A stretch of DNA of 64,000 bases, taken from the NCBI RefSeq assembly GCF_047948215.1, contig NC_134455.1:106658495-106722494 (forward strand), given 5' to 3'. The position numbers were made by a program, and so were the translations under genes. The notes below the pieces were generated by a model. That model ran no database searches. It was not told the DNA's origin and saw only the letters and a program-made list of their open reading frames with translations. This document shows positions 22,790 through 32,170 of the stretch, one piece after another. The first letter of the stretch is position 1. The number at the start of each line of letters is the position of its first letter. The DNA comes from Lycorma delicatula. Its lineage: Eukaryota; Arthropoda; Insecta; Hemiptera; Fulgoridae.

Positions 22790-24017
22790 TACAAGGTTTT
22801 CATCAAGATAATACCAAAAAAATGCTAACAACACTGAATGAACCACAACCAAACGGGCAGGCCGGCTTCAGAAGCGGTTTACCAGAATGGATCACTCCAG
22901 ATTAATCTGTAGTGATCCATTGTACCATGCCCCTATGTTTGGCTTTTATTGAATACGAAAAGGCATTTGATTCGGTAACAACATAAGCCATAATAACTTA
23001 CATAACGAGGGTGTAAATACAGTCTACATAAACTTTCTACAATCAATGTACGAAGAAGCAAAAGCTGTGTCAAAAAACATAAAATAGAGATAATTGTACA
23101 AAAAGGTATACGAAAGGTCGTCACTATATCACCAATGCTATTCTCAGCGTGCCTCGAGAAGGTATTTAGAAAACTAAAATTGGAAGAAGAGGACATACCA
23201 ATAAATGGCGATATCTAAACCACCTGAGATTTGCAGATGATATAGTTTTCTTCTCACAAGAACTAGAAAAACTAAAAAGAGGCATACCGGAACTAAAGGT
23301 GGCTGGTGAACCCTATGATCTAAGGATGAACCTTAAAAAGAGCCAGGTCATATTCAACAAGTTGTTTGCCAAGGAAAGAAAAATTTTTGTCTCTGAAGAA
23401 GAATTCGAACAGGTAGAGATCATTACATATATCTTAGCCAACGGATGTTAACTAAGGGTGATAAAATCAAAGAAGTTGAACGACAAGTTAAAATTTGTTA
23501 TCAGAAATTCGGAAGGAAGACTTAACATCGTTTTCAAGAGAAAATTCCTCTATTGTCTTAAAAAGAAAGTTTACGACCAATGCATCCTGCCAATCCTTAT
23601 ACGTGGAAGCGAAACTTGGACATTAACCGTTTAATTTACAGAAGCTGCGGGTAGCACAAAGAAATATGAAACGATGTATGCTTGGAGTTACCGGACGGAA
23701 TAGGAAGACATGTAAATGGATCAGTGATCAGACGAAAGTACATATTGTCATGAAAGTTGAAAAATTAAAACAGGCCATGCAGCAAGAAGAACTGATGACA
23801 TATGGACTAAATTAGGTCTTAAATGGATACCACTAGATGTTAAACACGAAAAATACCAAAGGCTCGTTTAAATTGATGATATTATCAAGTATATTGGACC
23901 GAAATGGGAAAAGAGATTTTTCGAGACCTTATTAATTGAAAACGTGCTGAAGAGGACTTTATCCTGCAGTGGATCGATAACGACTGAAATGATATATATT
24001 GATAGGTATTTTGTAAT
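22790..24017 (+). pseudogene. RTE-type LINE, RT to C-terminus, inactive
   Basis: Blocks in order on the plus strand: PNGQAGFRSG (RT motif, 22,853-22,882), AFIEYEKAFDSV (motif A, about 22,942), HLRFADDIVFFSQELEKLKR (about 23,220-23,280, catalytic FADD intact), MNLKKSQVIFN, KKKVYDQCILPIL (about 23,562), RGSETWTLTV, QKLRVAQRNMKRCMLGVTGR (about 23,638-23,697), RRTDDIWTK-like (out of frame) and ILQWIDND then TGA (23,985). The order and the WTDDI-type linker are those of RTE. Stops and frameshifts are frequent. The endonuclease is absent (5' truncation). Repeat R begins at 24,018, directly after the 3' UTR. Confidence 0.85.
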
Positions 24018-24716
24018 CTAGCTTTTTACTTCCTTGTACGAAGTAAAGGAAGTATTGTGATCGTGAATAATTTCGGTTTTCAGATCTCAACTGAAATATC
24101 CATTTTGACAATCCCTGAATCCATTTTTACTAGTTTCAGCGTGACGTGTATACGTAAGTATGCATTTCGCGTAACTCAAAAAGGATTAGCCGTAGAATGT
24201 TGAAATTTTGAATTTAGGACTGTGGTAACATCTAGTTGTACACTTACCCTTTTGATTGCAATTGACAGCACCAAAAGTGTCCAAAAACGCCCAAACCCAA
24301 AAAAGATATATGGATTTTGGACTTTTTCTTAACTGCAGTAACAAGCCCTCATTGAGAGATTTTCAACAATATATGATAAATGGTACTTATTTTCATTGGT
24401 TCCAGTTATAGCCAAACGAAATTTTAATTAATTAAATATTTGGATCATACAAGGGGAAGGCACATCGGTTCGAATCAGACTTCATCTCCTTTTTTTTAAA
24501 ATTTAAATATATTGATTTATTAATAATTATTAACCTTTACGTTAATAAAAAATTATAAAAAAATGTTTACGATAAATAACTCAATGATAACAATAAAAAT
24601 ATATACCATAAGTTATTAATGAAATAAAATTTTATGTACTTTTTATAATAATAAAAAAGAAATGTGTACATGTAATTTAATAGGCGTACAAGTAGTCATG
24701 TGGTGTCCACATCAGA
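24018..24716 (-). repeat. Dispersed repeat R, copy 3 (cleanest full unit)
   Basis: This 699-base unit has both ends visible. On the minus strand it starts TCTGATGTGGACACCACATG, where ATGTGG and CCACAT form a small hairpin, then ACTTGTACGCC. It ends with the hairpin ACTTCCTT...AAGGAAGT (loop TACTTCGTAC) and AAAAAGCTAG. ATCGGTTCGAATCAGAC (24,466-24,482 on plus) is the T-arm-like motif. No open frame. It joins the RTE 3' UTR on its left in the same way as copy 1. Confidence 0.85.
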
Positions 24717-25059
24717 TCTGATTATTCATTTTTGTTTTCACTTTCTTGTTGTCCACATTAGATTTGGTGCAACATCTGATTATTCGTTTTTGTTTTCATT
24801 TTGTTGTTGATTACATCATAGCAATTTAAAAAACATAGTATTGCTATTGCATAAAGATAAGACTTACACTTATTTAAAAAGTAATAAAGGGATTTTTACT
24901 GTACCTTATTATTTCAGGTAAGATTGTTGAATTAATAATTGCATAAATATTTGATGTTAATAAAAATTAATATTTTAGCAATTGCGTAACTGTTAATTTT
25001 ATTAAAGAATTGAAGGATCGTATCTCACTATTAAATGAAATAAGTTATAAGAGCAGCAA
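24717..25059. other. R-derived or AT-rich spacer
   Basis: GTCCACATTAGATTTGGTGC..CATCTGATTATTCGTTTTTG at 24,752-24,792 partly repeats the R 5' end just before it (a short tandem echo). The rest is AT-rich with nothing recognised. Confidence 0.4.
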
Positions 25060-25118
25060 AAAATGTGTATATTTAATTTAATAGGAGTACAAGGAAGTCA
25101 TATGGTGTCCACATCAGA
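25060..25118 (-). repeat. R 5'-end fragment
   Basis: About 58 bases equal the first bases of R reversed: AATAGGAGTACAAGGAAGTC then ATATGGTGTCCACATCAGA. The rest of R does not follow. Confidence 0.7.
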
Positions 25119-25603
25119 TATTTTAGAAATATTTTTGTTTTTCTTGTGTATTATTTTACCAGCTCTTAAATCATAGCGTTTCCCCTGAACCATCCAGGCA
25201 ATTTTTGGGCTATACTCTATTATATATCCGGGGAATTTCATACCTAATCATTCCTGGTGTCATCTGTAATTTAATTGATAAGTACAATGTACCAATTGTA
25301 CATAAAATATTTATTTAAAAAAAAAATATTTATATAAAATATTTATTTTTAAGCAGCTAGTATTATAATTTGACTACTGATTATAGTAAACTGCCAGGCA
25401 TCTCTGCAAAAGATCAGATTAAATAATAAAGATTTTAATCACAACAGCAACAATCCGTGTTTTTTTTACAAATTGTTAGTTCTTGAGTTGAACAAATTTA
25501 GTACCACACATAAACACACTTTCACGAATACACACGCATTGTTGTGAAATTCGTTGAATTATATTAATAGATATTAAAAATATAGGAATCACTCAGCAAG
25601 TCA

Positions 25604-25659
25604 GAACCGAATATTTTCACGATTGCAATACTTTCTTCCCCTGTAGGGAGAAAGTAAAA
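25604..25659 (+). repeat. R-like 3' terminal hairpin, variant stem
   Basis: GAACCGAATATTTTCACGAT then TGCAATACTTTCTTCCC, TGTA and GGGAGAAAGTAAAAC. The lead-in and the trailing AAAAC match the R 3' end, but the stem is ACTTTCTTCCC / GGGAGAAAGT in place of ACTTCCTT / AAGGAAGT, with one bulge. No R body precedes it. Confidence 0.6.
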
Positions 25660-27355
25660 CTACTTCATACAAAATCCAATCTATAAAAGTATCAATTTAT
25701 CGTAACACGTAACTGGTATTGTTATGTAAATAATTACATTGCGAATGTTACTATGGTATTTTACTGTACTAAACAATCAAGCATTGTATATTACTAATTT
25801 CACTTAATTTCTAGCTTCTGTAATTGTACAATTTTAATTAATAAAAATCAAACTAAATCTAAAATCAATACTTTTTACAATTGTTACATACTTTTTAAAA
25901 TATTTTTTATAAATATGTAATAAACAAGTTTTTTATAAAATTATTACGCAGTTAATAAATTGTTTGTTTTTGTAATATACGTATTCTTCATTGAGTTCTT
26001 TTGGTGAAAGGCATGTATTTCCTAGTACGTAAGACCATGTCTGATGAGTCATGTACTTCTACTACTCGACCTAAATTACAACTGTGCCAAGAAGAAAGCC
26101 CTTTGGCTATTATGAAGGAAAACCAGAGTGTTAGATTGCTCGTATTTGATGAGCAATGGTAACTGAAGAATTTTTATTACCAAAAATTTGTTAGTCATAT
26201 TTTTTCAATGCAAATTTATGTTTTTCGAGTGAATTACCAGTATTGTATTCATACTAAATGAACAATAATTAATAAGATCTAAAATATATTTTTTAGAACT
26301 AAAGAAAAATGGAACTACAAAATTCACCTAAAACTTACAGCACAGCTTTTACTAGTTAAAAAATTAACATTATGGATATTTGAAAATTTTCTTCATTTTA
26401 CTAACAACTTGGTTATTCATTTATTTATTTTTTACTAGTTTTTTGTTAGACTCTTCATTTAAACAGAATTTAATTTTATCGTACTCCAATTTTCATACAT
26501 CAATTATATAATGATTTAAAAATAAATATCATTTCTTTTTTGTTGAGAAATAATAATACAATCACATTAAAATTCTTAATCCTTTACCAGTTTGATAAAT
26601 ATTATCAAATTTAAATATTATCAATATTTGCATTTTTTAGGTCGTCATTAATTTTTCGTAATGGCTTTTTATGAGCTTAAATGAAAGAGATTCAATTTTT
26701 CTCTAGAATTAAAATTTTTAATTTTAATTTTATTTCATACGGGATTAGGAAATCCAGGCTTATTTGATGGGGCTTTCAATCATTCAGTTTATTGTGCAGG
26801 AAAGAGTCCCGATAGGTCTACAGCAGCTCACTAACAACGCTCCAAGAATTTACTAGATTATTGATCATCTTGGCTAACTTGGACTTCATAATTCCTATGT
26901 CTACAGAAGCGGAAACTGAGAACAAGGAATCAACCATTACGAAAAAAATAGGGTGGGGAGAAAATGCAATCTTCTCTCAAGGTAACCGGAATACGAGGAC
27001 AGATAATTTTGTCTAGCGAAAAGATTAACGTTGTGTCGAGAAAATGGGCATCCATCCTAAACAAACACACACCAGTAGAAGATCGGGAAAATTTCTTCCT
27101 AGGACAGAAATAACATATTACTGATCTTTTGCTTTGGTTGTTTTAAATACATGAAAAACAAAAAAAATTTGCCTTCAGGAATTAAAGAACCAAGTTCGTA
27201 TATGAATAAGCTCGCGTTTCCTAGAATTGTACGATATGTGGAAATATCCAGTTGAACAAGTTATAAACCAGTCAGTGAATTCTTTATGGAAGGATTTAAG
27301 TTCATTAAACAAGTGCAATAGATTTTATTTTAACTGAGAGATGAATTTAGTACAT
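25660..27355. other. Unassigned interval
   Basis: It is mostly AT-rich. A more balanced stretch at 26,750-27,250 (GGGGCTTTCAATCATTCAG, GAGAAAATGGGCATCCATCC) may be decayed coding sequence of a mobile element, but I cannot assign it on either strand. Confidence 0.4.
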
Positions 27356-28010
27356 TAAATTAATATTAGGAAAGGGAGAAATTATTTTCAACTGTTTCAT
27401 AAAAATCTCCGAATAAGAGTCAGCATTAATTGTATCTCGGCGAGGCATAAATTCACACAGTAAGACTCCATGGCGATCCCAAAAAATTTTGATTATCATT
27501 TTATGTTTCGAGTGTTTGAATTTGTTTGGCTTTGAAGATCACCGAAAATGTGCCACTGAAATAATTGACATTTACTCTCTGTTTATTAGTGTGAAATTCA
27601 CAACCCACCGGGTTGGTCTAGTGGTGAACGCGTTTTCGCAAATCGGCTGATTTCGAAGTCGAGAGTTCTAATGTTCAAATCCTACTAAAGGCAGTTACTT
27701 TTATACAGATTTGAATACTAGATCGTGGATACCGGTTTTCTTTGGTGGTTGGGTTTCAATTAACCACACATCTCAGAAATGGTCGACCGAGACTGTACAA
27801 GACTCATACATATCATCCTCATTCATCCTCTGAAGTAATCCTGATAGTGGTTCCGGATGTTAAACAGAAAAATAAAAAAGAGTGAAATCCACGTCCATTA
27901 CCAGTTACAATGCGATCCAGCACTTCATTGCCATCTTAATGGAAACGTTCTAGGAATGACAGAGCAGCAGATATACGTTTTTTGGTGATTGTCTGTTAAC
28001 ATTCTTGGGA
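27356..28010 (-). pseudogene. Mariner transposase relic split by a SINE
   Basis: Minus strand, from high to low coordinates: PRMLTDNHQKTY (about 28,000-27,960), LDRIVTGNGRGFHS (about 27,925-27,885, the first catalytic region, with GDE changed to GNG), then a SINE at 27,602-27,881. It resumes with NYFSGTFSVIF-like sequence and then KPNKFKHSKHKMIIKIFWDR (about 27,536-27,477), HGVLLCEFMPRRDTINADSY (27,476-27,417) and a short tail to about 27,370. The order matches a mariner transposase of the family also seen at 4.1-5.2 kb. The second and third catalytic Asp regions are gone. Confidence 0.85.
27602..27881 (+). repeat. SINE family S1, full length, with target duplication
   Basis: This is the best S1 copy. 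The head is ACCCACCGGGTTGGTCTAG then TGGTGAACGCG (A box GGTCTAGTGGTGAACGC); the B box is ATGTTCAAATCC at 27,672-27,683. The body has CTAGATCGTGGATACCGG, TTTCAATTAACCACACATCT and CCGAGACTGTACAAGACTC, then the tail CTGAAGTAATCCTGATAGTG and an A-rich AGAAAAATAAAAAAG end. It is flanked by GTGAAATTCAC (27,591-27,601) and GTGAAATCCAC (27,882-27,892), an 11-bp target duplication with one change. It would be transcribed by Pol III from its internal A and B boxes if intact. Confidence 0.92.
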
Positions 28011-28749
28011 TTCATGGCGCACAAATTTTGTGATAGTTTAGGTTAACAATCACAGTTTCATATAATAGAGGCCATGTACATACAGGAAATTTATCAGTAA
28101 AGTTTGTCTACTGTGAAAAGCTGGTTTTCTTTAATATATCTGTTAATCTAATAGGTATCTTGTTAAATCTACAATAGGTGTAATTCACAAAATAACATGT
28201 ATAATTCACAATTAAAAATCTTACGGCTAGTCAAGAATGACAAATACTTCACGATGTAACTAGCAAATCAGAAATATTTTTTCAAAAGTGAAAAAAGGTG
28301 ATTTCTTTTAAATCAAAAGAAGAGATAGAAAGAGAAGAAAAGAAAAACGTTTCAGGTTCATTAATTTATAAAAGGGGAATAAAGCAGTTACCAAGACTTA
28401 TTTCTACGATTAAGTGGTGCCCATTCTTTACCAATTGTTAACGTAGTAGAGATAAAAGATCGCTCGATAATGTCTGTAAAAGTACAAATATGATATTTGA
28501 GATTTTTCTTCTACTAAATATCCATTAAGTCGGGGATACAGAGAATTGACGTCACCCGGTTTTCCCCTTTTTTCTTGCCAAGATATTTCACTTGCATATC
28601 TTTTTCCGGATTGATTTTGAAAAGGATTTTAAAGGATTTTTTACTGAACTCTGATAAGTGATAGTAGACTATATTCAGCACAGAGATATCATAGTTACAC
28701 TGTGAAACAATTTCGTGCCTCTGATACCACAGATGATTTACAAGCATTA
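28011..28749. other. Unassigned interval with an open minus-strand stretch
   Basis: From 28,749 down to 28,514 the minus strand is open, with a plausibly coding segment (YYHLSEFSKKSFKILFKINP then EKDMQVKYLGKKKGENR). I do not recognise it. The apparent N-terminus of that frame lies inside the neighbouring retroposed insert, so the full open frame is chimeric. A decayed element ORF is the likeliest reading. Confidence 0.4.
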
Positions 28750-28763
28750 AATAAAATAAATAA

Positions 28764-29220
28764 TTTTTTTTTCTCTCTACTCCCCTGGGCCGGTCCGACT
28801 GTTTGGTATTACGCCACCCAGAGAAGTGTCTGTTTACTCTAACGAGCATCCCCACCTACCGGCTGGAAATTCGGGATGGCAGATCGGCTTGCCGGTCAGC
28901 TCTTTTGAGTTATTTTTTGCTGCCCTTTTGGCACCACGCCCAAACATTTCTGTCGAGACGCGATGTCGGGTCTTTTCTCGTTTTTCTTTTCCTTAGTATC
29001 CCCTGGAGTCCCCACTGGATCTTTGAACCCGACACACCAAGGCATGTCGGCTACCCGCCCTACCCTACTCTAAAACCCCCTTCACCGCTCCACGGTGTCC
29101 TTTTGCTTGATCACTTGTCTTACATAGTCATCCGCCCGTTTCCACCGCAATTCATTGCATGTAAGTTATCAATTCTACTGGTCTTTTCCCTGCGATTCCA
29201 GCTTCATATCTCAAGGTGTT
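28764..29220 (-). mobile_element. 457-bp GC-rich retroposed insert with 14-bp target duplication
   Basis: AATAAAATAAATAA occurs at 28,750-28,763 and again at 29,221-29,234. Between the copies lies GC-rich sequence unlike the flanks. On the minus strand it ends GGGGAGTAGAGAGAAAAAAAAA, a short poly-A tail against the left duplication. The pattern is that of target-primed reverse transcription. No RT or recognised protein is encoded. A GGGTTCAAAGATCC motif on the minus strand (about 29,020) resembles a B box only loosely. It may be the 3' end of a LINE or an unrecognised SINE. Confidence 0.8.
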
Positions 29221-29234
29221 AATAAAATAAATAA

Positions 29235-30769
29235 CCGATTGAAATTAGTTATTATGACACATTTTGAAATGAAATGATAACTTAACTAGCATGTACTCGT
29301 TCCAGTTAATAAGAATATACTTGTCTATCGGAGATAATAATTTTCTTAATTTGCTTTTTTGAAATTAATTACACAAATTACAGTTTTGTAATGTTATTAT
29401 TCATATTTGAGTTTTTTTCCAGCAAACATAAAGGAGAATTCTTTTAGTATTTCCTATCCGTTCGGGATATTTATAACCATTTTGTTTACGATCAACATTT
29501 GAGACACAGTTTATCCAGGATACCCTCAGAATCCAAATAAATATTTTTAAATTTATTAATTTTAAAATTTCTCAAACAAAATAAGTTTGCTTTTATTTAT
29601 TTATCTAAAGTTAAACTAAGAAGTTCTGGAATGAAATTTTGATTTTATGAAAATTAGAAATGGATAATATTGAAAACAAATTTAATTTATATTTTTAAAT
29701 AGAGACGTTTAACTGCCGATTTAGTTTTTCAATACTTGGAAAAACGTTTTGATTGTTATGTAAGGATAAATTCAAGCTAATTAAATATTTTTAATAAAAC
29801 AACAAATCAATCGTAAAGTTATTAAGTCATTATAAAAGCTTTATGAAAGTAAAATTTTTGTTTATGATTTTATATGGACAATAGTTAATCTAAAATTAAT
29901 ATAAATAAAAAATTATAGAATAGCAAGTTACTGTATTTTTTAATAAAATAAAAAAAAAGTTTTGTTGGCTTCTTTCAGCTACATTATAAATTGTTCTGTA
30001 TTGTTTTCCTTTAAAAAATAAATATAATTTTCATAAAAGTTTGTTTTTTTAAACTTACTCAATTCAATCATTATTTATAATATTTGCATCACTGATTATT
30101 CTTATATCAGCTCAAATAAAGTTTTCCGTACTACTTTAGTAACTCGTTACACTTTCAAAATATTATTTAATTTTATTCTTAAATTTATTATTGTTGTGCT
30201 GTAATAATTTCTTTGTAATAGTAAAAGTGTAAAAAGTATAGAAAATTAAAATTTATAAAATAAATGAAATATTTATGCTGCGAGAAATTCTGAATAAAAT
30301 AACATAAAAACGTACGTCTACTTTTATTATAATTAAAATAATCGGAATAAATCAACCTTAACATTTTAAGTGGCACAATAGTACACTGAACAATGCCAGA
30401 ACCGCAACGCCGACAAAGTGAAAAATGGTCTTCATTGCTGCAATTTTTTTATTGTATTTTTATTCACTTTCTGAAAAATGAAAAATTAATAAAAAGTTTG
30501 GTTTGTGTGCATAAATTTTAAAATTTATAAAAAATGTTGAGACATTAATTAATATCTCGCAGCAACGGAATGACACATATATTGATGTCTCATTGTTAAA
30601 TACATACTCATATTTTTATTAAAAAGGTATCATGATAACAAGAATTACTTACCAAAAAATAATTAAATTTATATTTCTTTGTAATAAACCATTTGTTTTT
30701 TTTTTTAAGAACATCTCGAACTTTTGTAATAAAATATTAATATAATAAACGTAACCGTAAATGGTCTTT
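29235..30769. other. AT-rich sequence, nothing recognised
   Basis: Long A/T-rich stretch without coding, SINE or terminal-repeat similarity. Confidence 0.55.
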
Positions 30770-31845
30770 CACCGATACTTTTCAATGTGGTTTTAGATAA
30801 AGTCATGAAAACTTTCTGGGAAAACAAACGACTCAAATGCAAGAATAGGAACAAAGAATCAGAACGTCAGGATTGAATGTCTAGCATTTGCCGAAAACTT
30901 ATCACTCTTTGCAGAATCAGAACAAGAAGCAATCAGCCAAACTAACCGATTGAAAGAAGTAACTGAAAAAACAGGCTTGCAGATCTGGTTTTCAAAGACA
31001 GAAATAATGACAAGTGCCAGTAAATATCTCAAAAAGACAGCAGAAATAAAATATGGCAAAATTAAGATCACGGATAACTTTAAACATTTTGAAGAAATAT
31101 TAATAGAAACGGATTAGATAAATTAGTGATTGTAACCAAAAAACACAAATTCGAACATCAAAACTTTTACAAAAAAAAAAAATCTACCATAAAAAGAACC
31201 TTATTATAAATTCAATATTAAGGCATTACAGTACAATTGTAAAACTAGTAATCTTGTTCGGCGTGGAAACTATAAATACAATTGAATATAAAATCTACTC
31301 AAGGTAGAAATAAGAATTTTAAGAAGGATTTTTGAACCAAGAAGAACAAAAAGGCCTCAGACTGAGATCAAATAAAGAAATTTACGATAAAATTGAAAAC
31401 CTGGAAGTAATATTAAGAAAAAGACGACTAAATTTCTATGGAGACATGACCCGAATAAACCAGTAAAGACTAAACAAACACATTTTCCATAAACTCTGGA
31501 ACTACAAAGATCAAGAATTGGATGAATGAAGAGCTCAAAAAATTCAACACTTCAGAAAGTGACTGTCTACATCGAAAAGAATACAGAAAGAGAGTTTTTG
31601 AATTTAAAGTTCCTATAGGTGAAAAGAAAAACTCAACAATGGAGAATGGACTGAAAAAAATTACAGCTAAACAGTCCAAAAATAGAAAACTTCTGAAAGA
31701 AAAACAAAGAAACTACATGAAACAACACCAAATGATATTTGCGTGGTACTTGAAAACCTACCCGAAGAGAAAAAAAGGGTTTTATTTTCGGTTCTTTTCA
31801 GTGCTACTTTTAATTTTTTTCTTTAAAGAATTCTCAAGCATTTAA
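30770..31845 (+). pseudogene. Non-LTR retrotransposon relic, RT active-site region to C-terminus
   Basis: The plus strand reads PILFNVVLDKVMKTFWENKR (about 30,760-30,820), then IECLAFAENLSLFAESEQEA (30,870-30,930). The catalytic FADD box is FAEN here, so both Asp are changed. Then come VTEKTGLQIWFSKTEIMT, an ITDNFKHFEE (F-KYLGE-like) box, an ILRRIFEPRR-like segment near 31,312, and a C-terminal frame (31,522-31,845) with NTSESDCLHRKEYRKRVFEF and KVPIGEKKNSTM. Many stops. The 5' part with the endonuclease and RT motifs 1-A is absent. The motif set differs from the 15.5 and 22.8 kb relics, so it is a separate LINE lineage. Confidence 0.82.
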
Positions 31846-31889
31846 TTTAAATTTTCACTCCAATTAGTCTCAAGTGAAACTAATCGCCA

Positions 31890-31930
31890 CTCCGCCGGTC
31901 GCCGTGGTAGAGTGGTGGCATCACAGTCCT
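31890..31930 (+). repeat. SINE family S2 head, interrupted by S1
   Basis: CCGGTCGCCGTGGTAGAGTG then GTGGCATCACAG is a tRNA-like 5' head with an A box (TGGTAGAGTGGTGGC), as in the S2 copies at 43.1 and 60.2 kb. It continues at 32,129 after the S1 insert (GGCATCACAATCCTGGAAAG) but soon loses similarity. Confidence 0.6.
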
Positions 31931-32128
31931 TTCATACTCTTTTTCCTGTTCAGAATCCGGTAATTACCTTTAGATAATACTTCAGAGGATGAATGAGGAT
32001 GATATGTATGATTGTAAGTGACGTATAGTCCTTGTACCGTCTCAGTTCGACCATTCCTGAGATGTGTGGTTAATTGAAACCCAACCACCAAAAGAACACC
32101 GGTATCCACGATCTAGTATTCAAATCCG
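31931..32128 (-). repeat. SINE family S1, 5'-truncated, inserted into S2
   Basis: It has the S1 tail and body on the minus strand and lacks the tRNA head. It is bounded by GGCATCACAGTCCT (31,917-31,930) and GGCATCACAATCCT (32,129-32,142), a 14-bp target duplication with one change. The 3' end reads GAACAGGAAAAAG on the minus strand. Confidence 0.88.
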
Positions 32129-32170
32129 GGCATCACAATCCTGGAAAGCCTATCCTTGGAGGAAAAAAAA

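Noticed and set aside
27602..27690. tRNA gene suggested by A and B boxes
   Set aside because: The A and B boxes belong to SINE S1; no tRNA cloverleaf with an anticodon arm can be drawn, and the element has a body, tail and target duplications.
28514..28855. 113-residue minus-strand frame as a gene
   Set aside because: It crosses the boundary of a retroposed insert (28,764), so its start and body come from different sequences.
28803..29222. 139-residue plus-strand frame, Pro/Leu rich
   Set aside because: It is antisense to the retroposed insert and ends at its right target duplication; no similarity recognised.
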